The notes under the pieces were generated by a model. The model was not told where the DNA came from and did not search any database. It worked only from the letters and a program-made list of their open reading frames with translations. The translations under genes were made by a program, and so were the position numbers. From Legionellales bacterium UBA2469 (GTDB lineage Bacteria > Pseudomonadota > Gammaproteobacteria > Legionellales > Legionellaceae), in the NCBI GenBank assembly GCA_002342175.1, contig DDPL01000080.1:1-8195 (forward strand): a stretch of 8,195 nucleotides of DNA. The letters run 5' to 3'. This document shows, piece after piece, positions 1 through 7,135 of this stretch (positions are counted from its first letter, which is position 1; every line of letters begins with the position of its first letter).

Positions 1-957
1 TGAAAAACGATGGGTAATCACTGTTGAAATATCAAGCCCTGTTTGTAGCATGGCCATCATTTTATACCAAGTACTATACATTTTTCGACCATAAATGCCT
101 TGAATATTTAGACATTTGAAAATCACTTGATTCCAATCAATAAGTGTACCTTCGGGTAAAATGCCAAGGAGGGCTATTCCCGCACCATTTTCTAAAACAC
201 TTATCATATCATTAAATGCCTTTGAATTGCCCGACATTTCTAATCCAACACCAAATCCTTCAATTTTTAATGTTGACATCACCTCTTTTAAAGCCTGTTT
301 TTGAATATTCACTGCAGCGGTCGCACCAATTTTTTGGGCTAAATTTAAACGATAATCATTCATATCCGTAATCACCACATGACGTGCTCCACAATGTTTT
401 GCTAAAGCTACCGCCATAATGCCAATCGGGCCTGCTCCTGTAATGAGAACATCTTTCCCGGCCACATCATAAGTAAATACACAATGTGCTGCATTACCAA
501 AAGGATCCAGAATTGCTGCAACATCATCAGATAATTCATCCGGCAACAGAATCACATTGGTCGCTGGCATACACAAAAATTGCGTAAAAGCACCTGAGGT
601 ATTCACGCCAATCCCTTTCGTATAAGGACATAAATGCGCCTGACCGGTTCGACAAAACTTACAATGCCCACAAACCAAATGACCTTCACCCGAGACCCTA
701 TCACCAACTTTAAAATTTTGAACACTCGCGCCACATGCCACAATGCGCCCAAAAAACTCGTGACCGACCACCATGGGCACCGGGATATTTTTTTTTGCCC
801 AGTCATCCCAATGGTAAATATGCATATCCGTTCCACAGATGGCTGTTTTTTCAATTTTAATCAATACGTCCTCGGGGCCATAACCTGGCTTATCAACTTG
901 TTCTAACCAAATGCCAGGTGCTTTTTGAGCTTTAACCAACGCAATTATTTTGTCCAT
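1..957 (-). CDS. tdh: L-threonine 3-dehydrogenase (3' end cut by window edge)
   Basis: Cytoplasmic zinc- and NAD-dependent dehydrogenase that oxidises L-threonine to 2-amino-3-oxobutyrate, the substrate of the Kbl enzyme encoded just upstream. The visible 319 residues read as a medium-chain alcohol dehydrogenase. Catalytic-zinc ligands are C41 (in CGTDMH) and H66-E67 (in VVGHE). The structural-zinc cysteines are C96, C99, C102 and C110. The Rossmann motif TGAGPIG lies at 173-179, and D198 ends the second strand as expected for NAD preference. The E. coli protein has 341 residues, so about two dozen C-terminal residues lie beyond the left edge. The ATG start gives the standard N-terminus, with a GAG six bases upstream as a weak ribosome site. 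Only 14 bases separate it from the kbl stop, so it is almost certainly co-transcribed with kbl. No broken or missing residue is seen. Confidence 0.97.
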   Translation of the reverse strand, partial: MDKIIALVKAQKAPGIWLEQVDKPGYGPEDVLIKIEKTAICGTDMHIYHWDDWAKKNIPVPMVVGHEFFGRIVACGASVQNFKVGDRVSGEGHLVCGHCKFCRTGQAHLCPYTKGIGVNTSGAFTQFLCMPATNVILLPDELSDDVAAILDPFGNAAHCVFTYDVAGKDVLITGAGPIGIMAVALAKHCGARHVVITDMNDYRLNLAQKIGATAAVNIQKQALKEVMSTLKIEGFGVGLEMSGNSKAFNDMISVLENGAGIALLGILPEGTLIDWNQVIFKCLNIQGIYGRKMYSTWYKMMAMLQTGLDISTVITHRFS

Positions 958-971
958 GTTCTACTCATCAA

Positions 972-2156
972 TTATATAATGTTTAATTTTTTTCCGACTC
1001 GTCCAAAAGCATCTATAGCAAATTCAAGCTGGTTTTGGGTTAATCCTGCCGACATCTGTGTTCGAATTCTAGCTTGCCCCATGGCAACCACAGGATATGA
1101 AAATCCAATCACATAAACACCTTCTCTAAGCAAGGCTTCAGCCATTTGCGCTGCCAATGCTGCATCCCCCAACATCACAGGAATAATTGGATGTTGTCCT
1201 GGCAATAATTGAAACCCTAATTGAGACAATCCTTCTCTAAAAAAATAGGCATTCGATTCAAGTTGCTGCTGTAACGCCGGATGTTGTTGCAACCAAGTCA
1301 ATAATTCATAACTGGTTTCGGCGATCATCGGCGCTAGTGAATTTGAGAATAAATAAGGTCTTGAACGTTGTTTTAGCCAATGAATAATCGGTTGCCGGCT
1401 AGAAATATATCCTCCCGAAGCACCACCCAACGCTTTGCCTAAGGTACCGGTAATAATATCAACTTTATCTTGAACACCAAATAAGTGAGGCGTCCCACGC
1501 CCTTGAGGTCCAATGAAGCCCACAGCATGCGAATCATCAACCATGACCATGGCATTGTATTTTTCTGCCAACTCACAAATGACCGGCAAATTGGCAAAAG
1601 TGCCATCCATTGAAAAAACTCCATCCGTTGCAATCAATCGAAAACGTTGTGATTGAGCTTCTTTTAGACAATTTTCCAACTCCAACATGTTATTATTGGC
1701 ATAACGATATCGTTTGGCTTTCGATAATCGAATACCATCAATAATACTCGCATGATTAAGCGCATCACTGATCACAGCATCTTCTTCGGAGAGCAATGTT
1801 TCGAATAATCCTCCATTGGCATCGAAACAAGAGGAGTATAGTATTGTATCATCCATCCCTAAGTATTCACTTAATGCCTTTTCTAGTTTTTTATGAGGGG
1901 TTTGCGTTCCACATATAAAACGTACAGAAGCCATTCCATAACCGTATTGTTTCAATGCTTTTTCAGCAACGCCTAAAACAAAAGGATGATTTGCAAGCCC
2001 CAAATAATTATTTGCGCAAAGATTTAAAACATGTTGATGTTGCACTTGAATATTTGCTTGTTGTGGACCCTCAATTACTCGCTCCGGCTTTAATAAACCT
2101 TGTCGTTGAATATCTGCTAAAGATGTTTCTAAAAAATCCAAATATGATTGCGTCAT
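972..2156 (-). CDS. kbl: Glycine C-acetyltransferase (2-amino-3-ketobutyrate CoA ligase)
   Basis: PLP enzyme of the alpha-oxoamine synthase family. It cleaves 2-amino-3-oxobutyrate with CoA to glycine and acetyl-CoA, completing threonine breakdown together with Tdh. With the start chosen here it has 394 residues (E. coli Kbl 398). Visible motifs are [14 protein letters not shown] near the N-terminus, the PLP-stacking histidine in SDALNHAS (H135), DDSHAVG at 207-213, and the PLP lysine K241 in GTLGKALGG. Start choice: an in-frame ATG at 2177 would add seven residues (MNKWKKQ) but has no ribosome site before it. The ATG at 2156 has GGA eight bases upstream and matches the E. coli N-terminus without a gap, so I prefer it with moderate confidence. 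It is first in a kbl-tdh operon, the same order as in E. coli, and is divergent from the methyltransferase-tolC genes. Confidence 0.96.
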   Translation of the reverse strand: MTQSYLDFLETSLADIQRQGLLKPERVIEGPQQANIQVQHQHVLNLCANNYLGLANHPFVLGVAEKALKQYGYGMASVRFICGTQTPHKKLEKALSEYLGMDDTILYSSCFDANGGLFETLLSEEDAVISDALNHASIIDGIRLSKAKRYRYANNNMLELENCLKEAQSQRFRLIATDGVFSMDGTFANLPVICELAEKYNAMVMVDDSHAVGFIGPQGRGTPHLFGVQDKVDIITGTLGKALGGASGGYISSRQPIIHWLKQRSRPYLFSNSLAPMIAETSYELLTWLQQHPALQQQLESNAYFFREGLSQLGFQLLPGQHPIIPVMLGDAALAAQMAEALLREGVYVIGFSYPVVAMGQARIRTQMSAGLTQNQLEFAIDAFGRVGKKLNII

Positions 2157-2245
2157 CTGTTTTTTCCACTTATTCATTAAGTTGAAAAAAAGAATATCAA
2201 AAATAAAACCTTCTCTCTATGTATTTTAATGAAAAAACAACAGTC

Positions 2246-2274
2246 TTTATACCAAAAAAATTGTAAGGCTCCAC
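2246..2274 (-). promoter_or_regulatory. Candidate promoter of kbl-tdh
   Basis: Read on the minus strand, TGGTATAAA (2246-2254) is an extended -10 element (TG, one base, TATAAA). Seventeen bases upstream is GTGGAG (2269-2274), a poor -35 with two matches to consensus, which an extended -10 can tolerate. Transcription would begin near 2239 and leave an untranslated leader of roughly 60 to 85 bases, depending on the kbl start. No Lrp or other operator is recognised. This is inferred from sequence pattern only. Confidence 0.35.
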
Positions 2275-2280
2275 TTTCTC

Positions 2281-2309
2281 TTGTTTTTAAGTCCTCGCTG
2301 CTCTATAAT
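2281..2309 (+). promoter_or_regulatory. Candidate sigma-70 promoter of the methyltransferase-tolC-transporter operon
   Basis: TTGTTT (2281-2286) and a perfect TATAAT (2304-2309) are separated by exactly 17 bases. The -35 keeps only its TTG. Transcription would start near 2316, giving a leader of about 100 bases before the ATG at 2417. The first ribosome-binding element in that leader is GGTG at 2406-2409, seven bases before the ATG. It lies back to back with the candidate kbl promoter. Confidence 0.5.
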
Positions 2310-2416
2310 TTTTTCATCGATAACGCCTTGCCCCAGATCCATTTACGATTTCATTTGGTGCAAAACATTCCACACAACAGCATAATTTATTAAAATTTCT
2401 AACATGGTGTTAAAAA

Positions 2417-3067
2417 ATGAGCAATACAACGGCTTGTTTAAATATGATTAAACAACAATTAAGAACCAATAATATTCGTAGTGAATCTATACTTTCATTA
2501 TTTACCCAAGGACAGCGAGAAGCGTTTGTACCCGAAGCATATAAAGCATTTACTTATTCAGATATGCAAATAAATTTAAATCATGGCCAAGTGATGCTAA
2601 CCCCTTTAGAAGAGGCCCAAATTTTAGAAACAGCAGCGCTTCAACCTAACGATTTCGTTTTAGAAATTGGTACAGGTAGTGGCCACCTGACTTATTTGCT
2701 TAGCCAACAATGCCAAAAAGTGGTATCAATTGACATACATGATGATTTCATCCAACAAGCAAAAGCCATTTTCAAAGAAAAAGATATTCATAATGCAGAA
2801 TTCCTAAATATAAATGCTAATGATTTATCTTCAATCACCTGTCTTTTTGATGCGGTTATTTGTACTGCTGCTGTTGAAGAAATTCCGGTAGAATGGTTAA
2901 AAGTCATGAAAGCCAATGGAAAAATTTTTGTGCCCGTCGGAAAAATAACTCAAAATGCACAATGGCTTTTTTTAGACAATAAAAAAATATCCGGACATGA
3001 ATTTGTCTTCCATACTCATGTTCCTTCTCTTATTCAAAATCAAAAAAAAGAAAAATTCATATTTTAA
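2417..3067 (+). CDS. Protein-L-isoaspartate O-methyltransferase-like protein, tolC-linked subfamily
   Basis: A 216-residue cytoplasmic class I SAM-methyltransferase fold. The SAM-binding motif I is VLEIGTGSGH (81-90), an acidic SIDIH follows strand 2 (104-108), and DAVICTAAVEEIP (145-157) with FVPVG (171-175) matches the isoaspartate methyltransferase (PCMT) family. The family's active-site loop, GQTIS in E. coli Pcm, is replaced here by NHGQVMLTP (55-63). From memory, HGQVML marks a proteobacterial branch commonly encoded beside tolC, and its conserved opening (NMIxQQxR...EAFVPEAY) is also present. That supports the ATG start, which has GGTG seven bases upstream. Repair of isoaspartyl residues is therefore uncertain; the fold is secure and the substrate is not. 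The C-terminus ends in a lysine-rich tail. The gene lies 33 bases before tolC, probably as the first gene of its operon. Confidence 0.9.
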   Translation: MSNTTACLNMIKQQLRTNNIRSESILSLFTQGQREAFVPEAYKAFTYSDMQINLNHGQVMLTPLEEAQILETAALQPNDFVLEIGTGSGHLTYLLSQQCQKVVSIDIHDDFIQQAKAIFKEKDIHNAEFLNINANDLSSITCLFDAVICTAAVEEIPVEWLKVMKANGKIFVPVGKITQNAQWLFLDNKKISGHEFVFHTHVPSLIQNQKKEKFIF

Positions 3068-3100
3068 AATGAGCGGACTTAAACTATAAAAAGGACTTTT

Positions 3101-4570
3101 ATGCGCTTTCATGCACGAATTAAATTAAAGCAAATGCTTATCGCAACTGCTTTTTTTATCGTGCAAAATGCAAGTTTTGCAACTGATTTATTAGAAGTCT
3201 ATTATGAAGCGCTGGAAAACGACCCTATCTTTAAAAAAGCTTATACCGCTTTCATGGCTGAATCTCAATCGATACCTCAAGCCATGGCTGCTTTGCTTCC
3301 TCAATTATCCATCGAAGGATTATCGACTAGAACCTATACAGAGGTGCTGGCCGGGGCAAATTTAGATGTGAATAAAACTTATGGACAAACTAAATTTATA
3401 GTCAATGCCAGCCAATCTATCTTTAACATGAAACTATGGTCTTTATTAGAACAATCTAGAGCTAATGTTCGAGCGTCCTTAGCAAACTTTAATGATCAAG
3501 CTCAAAACTTAATACTACGAACCTCTCAAAGTTATTTTGATATTTTATTAGCACAAGATAATTTACATACCCTTGAAGTGCAACTGAAAGCTCAAAAACG
3601 CCAACTCAAACAAGCTCAAGAGCGGTTCAATGTCGGACTTGATCCTGTAACGACCGTGCTTCAAGCAAAAGCATCCTACGATCAAGTGTATGCATTATTA
3701 TTTGGCGCGAGAAATAATTTGATTATTGCACAACAAAATTTAGCGAAGCTCACTGGACAAACCTACGATTCGATTGCACCATTAAAACATAAGTCAATAT
3801 CTTTGGTATATCCAGAGCCCAAAAAACCTGAGGCCTGGATAACGACAAGTTTAAAGCAAAATTATAAATTAAATGCTGCCAAATATTATTTGGAAGCTTC
3901 GAGACAAAATATAAAGTTTCAAGCATCTGGCCATTTACCCTATTTCACCTTATTTGGTAACTTCTCTCAGGCGAACAATCATTTACCAAATACTGGTGCA
4001 CAACCGCCTTATGCCAACACCTTTTTTAATGACATTTTCGTTCCACAAATGCAACGAAACGGCAATTTTGGTGTGCAAGCCAATTTACCTATTTTCCAAG
4101 GGGGATTAGTGGTCGCTAAAACCAAAGAAGCTGAATTTCAATTTCAGAACTACAGCAATCAGTTGGAATATGTAAAACGCGATGTCATTGTGAATACACA
4201 AATTACCTTCTCAAACACTATCAACTTAATTGAAAAAATTAAAGCAGATAGACAAACGCTGATTTCTGAAAAAGCCTCGCTGGAAAGCATTGAAGCTCAA
4301 TATCAAGCGGGAACCCGAACCATTACTGATGTTCTATTTTCACAACAACAATATGTACAAACTCAGCTTCAATACAATAATGACCAATATTCTCTCATTA
4401 CTCAATTGTTACAATTAAAATATTTAGCAGGTAGCTTAAACATCAAAGATTTAGAAGAAATCAACAGTTGGCTGCGTACACATCAGATTTATCAACTATC
4501 TCCAAAATCTGCAGCTATCTTTGATTTCATGCGTAGTCATCATGCGCAACCATCGATGCTCACATCATGA
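3101..4570 (+). CDS. tolC: TolC-family outer-membrane efflux channel
   Basis: Outer-membrane trimeric channel that forms the exit duct for type I secretion systems and tripartite efflux pumps. It has 489 residues, close to the E. coli TolC precursor (493). A signal peptide runs from a basic start (MRFHARIKLK) through a hydrophobic stretch to a likely cleavage after ASFA (A27). The mature start TDLLEVYYEALENDP resembles TolC. Both outer-membrane efflux repeats are visible: RFNVGLDPVTTVLQAKAS begins at 175, and its counterpart QYQAGTRTITDVLFSQQQ begins at 400. The hydrophobic VNASQSIF (101-108) and ANLPIFQGG (327-335) segments mark the matching beta regions. No lipobox cysteine is present, so it is not a lipoprotein of the OprM/NodT type. 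AAGGA five bases before the ATG fixes the start. No inner-membrane pump or periplasmic adaptor is encoded nearby, so it probably serves partners encoded elsewhere. Confidence 0.95.
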   Translation: MRFHARIKLKQMLIATAFFIVQNASFATDLLEVYYEALENDPIFKKAYTAFMAESQSIPQAMAALLPQLSIEGLSTRTYTEVLAGANLDVNKTYGQTKFIVNASQSIFNMKLWSLLEQSRANVRASLANFNDQAQNLILRTSQSYFDILLAQDNLHTLEVQLKAQKRQLKQAQERFNVGLDPVTTVLQAKASYDQVYALLFGARNNLIIAQQNLAKLTGQTYDSIAPLKHKSISLVYPEPKKPEAWITTSLKQNYKLNAAKYYLEASRQNIKFQASGHLPYFTLFGNFSQANNHLPNTGAQPPYANTFFNDIFVPQMQRNGNFGVQANLPIFQGGLVVAKTKEAEFQFQNYSNQLEYVKRDVIVNTQITFSNTINLIEKIKADRQTLISEKASLESIEAQYQAGTRTITDVLFSQQQYVQTQLQYNNDQYSLITQLLQLKYLAGSLNIKDLEEINSWLRTHQIYQLSPKSAAIFDFMRSHHAQPSMLTS

Positions 4571-5352
4571 TTATCGCTCTCGCAATCATAGGATGTCTTG
4601 TCGGCTTACTTTCAGGACTCTTAGGAATTGGTGGTGGTATTATCATTGTTCCCGCACTCAATATATATTTTCAAAATAAAACGTATTTTGAGACGCAACA
4701 TTTAATGCATATATCAGTTGCGACATCAATCACCATCGTTTTAATTACAGCGCTTAGAACAAGTTATTTTTATGCCAAGCACCATAAAATCAATTGGGAT
4801 ATTTTTAAAACCATGAGCCCAGGTTTAGCCGTAGGTGGTTTGACTGGAAGTTATTGTACTCAATGGATTGAAGGGGCTTATTATCACCAACTCTTTGGTG
4901 TATTCCTCTTCCTGGTTGCCATCAAGGTTTTTTTCTTATCTAATCAAGATCCTCACCCTGATCATGAAATTCACGTTCCTATCGCATTACGATTTCTCGC
5001 TATATTCATTGGGTTAATTTCATCTGTACTTGGTATTAGTGGTGGCATTATCTTAACACCGCTTTTTTTCCACTATCGATTACATACTCTATCAGCAATT
5101 GGCACGGCAACCATCTGCACTTTACCAATCGTATTCACCAGCAGCATCGTTCTAAATCTTCTGCATGCTCCTGAAAACATCCCTGGGTTGATTGGATATG
5201 TCTATTGGCCTGCTGTATTATCGATTGGCATATTTAGCATGCTCCTCTCGCCTATTGGAGGAAATCTAGCAAAAATATTGCCCGAAAAAACTTTAAAAAT
5301 TTTACTTGGCTTGCTGCTCATTGTTTCTGCAGGAAAAATGCTTACCCTATGA
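4567..5352 (+). CDS. TauE/SafE-family sulfite/organosulfonate exporter-type membrane protein
   Basis: A 261-residue polytopic inner-membrane protein with about seven or eight hydrophobic segments. It carries the family's internal duplication: GLLSGLLGIGGGIIIVP at 13-29 and GLISSVLGISGGIILTP at 149-165, each a glycine-rich helix at the start of one half. A polar loop rich in Asp and His (QDPHPDHEIH, 127-136) joins the halves. Members move sulfite, sulfoacetate, taurine-derived anions or other small anions; the substrate here cannot be read from sequence. Its ATG overlaps the tolC stop in an ATGA arrangement, so translation is probably coupled to tolC. No separate Shine-Dalgarno site is evident; the preceding bases are the tolC C-terminus. 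The 3' end overlaps the convergent decarboxylase gene by 11 bases. Confidence 0.93.
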   Translation: MIIALAIIGCLVGLLSGLLGIGGGIIIVPALNIYFQNKTYFETQHLMHISVATSITIVLITALRTSYFYAKHHKINWDIFKTMSPGLAVGGLTGSYCTQWIEGAYYHQLFGVFLFLVAIKVFFLSNQDPHPDHEIHVPIALRFLAIFIGLISSVLGISGGIILTPLFFHYRLHTLSAIGTATICTLPIVFTSSIVLNLLHAPENIPGLIGYVYWPAVLSIGIFSMLLSPIGGNLAKILPEKTLKILLGLLLIVSAGKMLTL

Positions 5353-6469
5353 AATGGGTTTCAAAGGGTGAAAATCCATTAAACGCAATCGACGTATAAG
5401 TTGTTGTATAAGCACCTGTTGATTGTATTTGAATGATGTCTCCAATTTGCAAATCTTCCGGTAACATAAAGCGATTATTACCATATAAAATATCACTTGA
5501 ATCACAGGTCGGGCCTGCAATCATTGCGGGTTGAAGTGCACCGTTTCGAGGTGTCATAACAGCATATTGAATGGCAGTTTCTGAAGCTTCCGTTAAACCA
5601 CCATATTTTCCTACATCTAAATACACCCAACGAATCAAACCTTCTTCGGTTTCTTTGTGCGCAATTAAAACCACTTCCGCAAACATGGCCCCTGCATTAG
5701 CAACCAAATATCTTCCTGGTTCTATCATAATCTCTGGGAAACCTTCTGGAAATGCGGATGTTAAATATGTATGTATTGATGATGAGAATTTGTCAATACT
5801 GGGAACCTTTTCATGATATTGTACTGGAAACCCTCCTCCCAAATTCAATGATTGTAATTCAATTCCATATGCTCGCGAAAAAGCAAAAAGTTCAGCAGCT
5901 TCATTTATTGGCTTTTTCCAATTCAAAGGCTCCAACTGTTGTGAACCGACATGAAAGGAGATACCAAAAGGTTTTAATCCAAGCTCATTTGCTCTTAAAA
6001 TCAAAGGTTTCGTTTCCTCAACGGAAGCACCAAATTTATTCGATAAAGGCCATTGTGCATTTTTTCCATCGGTTTTAATTCTAAAAAATACTGAGGCTCC
6101 AGGCGCGGCTATCGCAAGCTTTTCAATTTCTGCAATTGAATCTGCCATAAATCGACGTACTCCAAGCGCAAAAGCCGCCTCTACGTCTGATTTTTTCTTT
6201 ATGGTATTGCCATAGCAGACATGCTGCGCTGTTCCACCAAGATCAAGAATCATCTGAATTTCCGGTAAACTCGCAACATCAAAATATGACCCCATCTTTA
6301 AAAATGGTTTCAACACCTCGACTGCCGGGTTGGCTTTCACAGCATAAAAAACTTTGGCATAAGGCATGAGCTCTTGAATGGTTTTTAAATTTACACATGC
6401 CATTTCCACATCGAATACCATACATGGCGTCTGAGGCATGATTGATTTAAAATAGTTCTGAAATTTCAT
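5342..6469 (-). CDS. Ornithine/lysine decarboxylase-type fold-III PLP enzyme
   Basis: Cytoplasmic PLP enzyme of the alanine-racemase-fold decarboxylase group, expected to turn ornithine (or lysine) into putrescine (or cadaverine) and CO2. It has 375 residues from the ATG. Key residues: PLP lysine K45 in YAVKANP, H173 in SFHVGSQ, phosphate-binding GGG at 211-213, E250 and R253 in EPGRY, D285 in YLDVGKYGG, C322-D323 and D326 in GPTCDSSD, and Y354 in GAYTTTY. All active-site positions of ornithine decarboxylases can be matched. The cysteine-aspartate pair argues against diaminopimelate decarboxylase, but the ornithine/lysine choice is unresolved. Start: a TTG four codons upstream (6481) has no ribosome site, whereas the ATG at 6469 has GAG seven bases before it. 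The DUF2177 gene lies 50 bases upstream on the same strand. A weak promoter match (TTGATT, 17 bases, TAAGGT; 6500-6528) may give separate expression. Confidence 0.93.
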   Translation of the reverse strand: MKFQNYFKSIMPQTPCMVFDVEMACVNLKTIQELMPYAKVFYAVKANPAVEVLKPFLKMGSYFDVASLPEIQMILDLGGTAQHVCYGNTIKKKSDVEAAFALGVRRFMADSIAEIEKLAIAAPGASVFFRIKTDGKNAQWPLSNKFGASVEETKPLILRANELGLKPFGISFHVGSQQLEPLNWKKPINEAAELFAFSRAYGIELQSLNLGGGFPVQYHEKVPSIDKFSSSIHTYLTSAFPEGFPEIMIEPGRYLVANAGAMFAEVVLIAHKETEEGLIRWVYLDVGKYGGLTEASETAIQYAVMTPRNGALQPAMIAGPTCDSSDILYGNNRFMLPEDLQIGDIIQIQSTGAYTTTYTSIAFNGFSPFETHFIG

Positions 6470-6519
6470 ACGCTTACTCAACTTAAAAAAATTAACCCTA
6501 CCTTACTTTGAAAAAGTAC

Positions 6520-6921
6520 TTAAATCAAGCGACAAAATAACAATGTTAAAAATGCAGTAAGCCCACATAAAACACCGCCCCAAACCACATCAATACACGT
6601 CATGATGATTGGCCACGATTTAAATAATGCCAAACACGTAAAATCATATACGCCATATACAACCCAACCAAATATAGCAGCCTGAATCACGACTTGCTTC
6701 CATGAAATTTTTAGCATACAAAAACCATAATAATGCACACCAAAAAGCAATAATACATAGACCAAAGCCGCGGCCCACCAAACAGGCTGCAATTGTCCAT
6801 GATGTAAATTTAATATATGACCATATGCAGTATAGTAAGATGATCTCGCTATTACCCCAATCCACAATCCATCTAATCCCAACATCACAACCATACTGAC
6901 TAAAATTCGAATTATCATCAT
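6520..6921 (-). CDS. DUF2177-family small membrane protein
   Basis: A 133-residue integral membrane protein with about four hydrophobic segments, near residues 4-22, 47-70, 77-97 and 107-131. It matches the DUF2177 family: the LDGLWIGVIA segment in helix 1, YDFTCLALFKSWP (92-104), and DVVWG (111-115) in the last helix. Its function is unknown and I do not infer one. The start is the ATG at 6921, because GGAG (6928-6931) sits six bases upstream and the resulting length is normal for the family. The frame stays open to a TTG at 7011, but that would add 30 residues and place the candidate promoter inside the gene. It is transcribed toward the decarboxylase gene 50 bases downstream, so the two may share a transcript. 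It is divergent from the DAK2-DegV gene. Confidence 0.88.
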   Translation of the reverse strand: MMIIRILVSMVVMLGLDGLWIGVIARSSYYTAYGHILNLHHGQLQPVWWAAALVYVLLLFGVHYYGFCMLKISWKQVVIQAAIFGWVVYGVYDFTCLALFKSWPIIMTCIDVVWGGVLCGLTAFLTLLFCRLI

Positions 6922-6943
6922 TTTTAACTCCAAAGTTATTCTT

Positions 6944-6952
6944 TTTATAACA
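6944..6952 (-). promoter_or_regulatory. Candidate extended -10 promoter of the DUF2177 gene
   Basis: On the minus strand, TGTTATAAA is an extended -10 (TG, one base, TATAAA). No good -35 lies 17 bases upstream. A start site near 6937 would leave a short leader of about 16 bases containing the GGAG ribosome site at 6928-6931. A ten-base palindrome, TGGATATCCA (6969-6978), lies just upstream in the -35 area and could bind a regulator; that is only a suggestion. Confidence 0.35.
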
Positions 6953-7035
6953 ATACGCGAACTTATAATGGATATCCAATAGAATAAATATTTAAACCCA
7001 AAAAGTAACAAAAAAATTCAATAAGATTTTATTTT

Positions 7036-7046
7036 GATAATTTATC
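7036..7046. repeat. Short inverted repeat in the divergent intergenic region
   Basis: GATAA and TTATC flank a single T, making a perfect 11-base inverted repeat between the two divergent genes. It is upstream of both candidate -10 elements. A two-fold symmetric site of this size could be an operator half, but such AT-rich repeats also arise by chance. I do not assign it to a known regulator. Confidence 0.25.
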
Positions 7047-7099
7047 GCAAATAATCACAAATATCCTCATAAAAAATAATGAAGATTTATTTAAAATAA

Positions 7100-7108
7100 T
7101 GCTATGAT
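7100..7108 (+). promoter_or_regulatory. Candidate extended -10 promoter of the DAK2-DegV gene
   Basis: TGCTATGAT is an extended -10 (TG, one base, TATGAT). The expected -35 position (about 7080-7085, TGAAGA) is a poor match. A start near 7115 would give a leader of only about 20 bases. That leader is rich in T and has no purine-rich ribosome site before the ATG at 7136. Confidence 0.4.
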
Positions 7109-7135
7109 TGGTTTTTTTCCTTGTTTAGTTTTAAT

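Noticed and set aside
603..906. Overlapping reading frames on both strands (603-854 minus, 634-906 plus) inside tdh.
   Set aside because: The tdh frame contains all zinc and nucleotide motifs over this interval; the others are out-of-frame shadows with no recognisable domain.
925..1116. Plus-strand frame across the kbl-tdh junction.
   Set aside because: Antisense to two well-supported genes and lacks a ribosome site.
1439..2185. Frames at 1439-1633 (minus) and 1955-2185 (plus) within kbl.
   Set aside because: They overlap conserved Kbl sequence on the same or opposite strand and resemble no family.
2404..2451. A 15-codon frame (starting MVLKNEQY) overlapping the start of the methyltransferase-like gene.
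   Set aside because: No ribosome site, out of frame with the gene, and very short; likely chance.
5571..6078. Plus-strand frames (5571-5816, 5752-6078) antisense to the decarboxylase.
   Set aside because: The minus-strand frame carries every active-site motif of the decarboxylase family; the antisense frames show no domain.
6467..6481. TTG at 6481 as the decarboxylase start.
   Set aside because: No ribosome site precedes it, while the ATG at 6469 has GAG seven bases upstream and gives a normal N-terminus.
6504..6518. TACTTT/AAAGTA hairpin between the DUF2177 and decarboxylase genes as a terminator.
   Set aside because: The six-base stem has a single G-C pair and a three-base loop; the T-run on the minus strand begins well beyond the stem. 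Too weak to call.
6644..6979. Alternative frames over the DUF2177 gene (6644-6979 minus, 6702-6899 plus).
   Set aside because: The DUF2177 motifs lie in the 6520-6921 frame, which also has the good ribosome site.
6922..7011. A 30-residue N-terminal extension of the DUF2177 protein from a TTG at 7011.
   Set aside because: It starts with TTG and no ribosome site, exceeds the family length and would swallow the candidate promoter; the ATG at 6921 has GGAG at ideal spacing.
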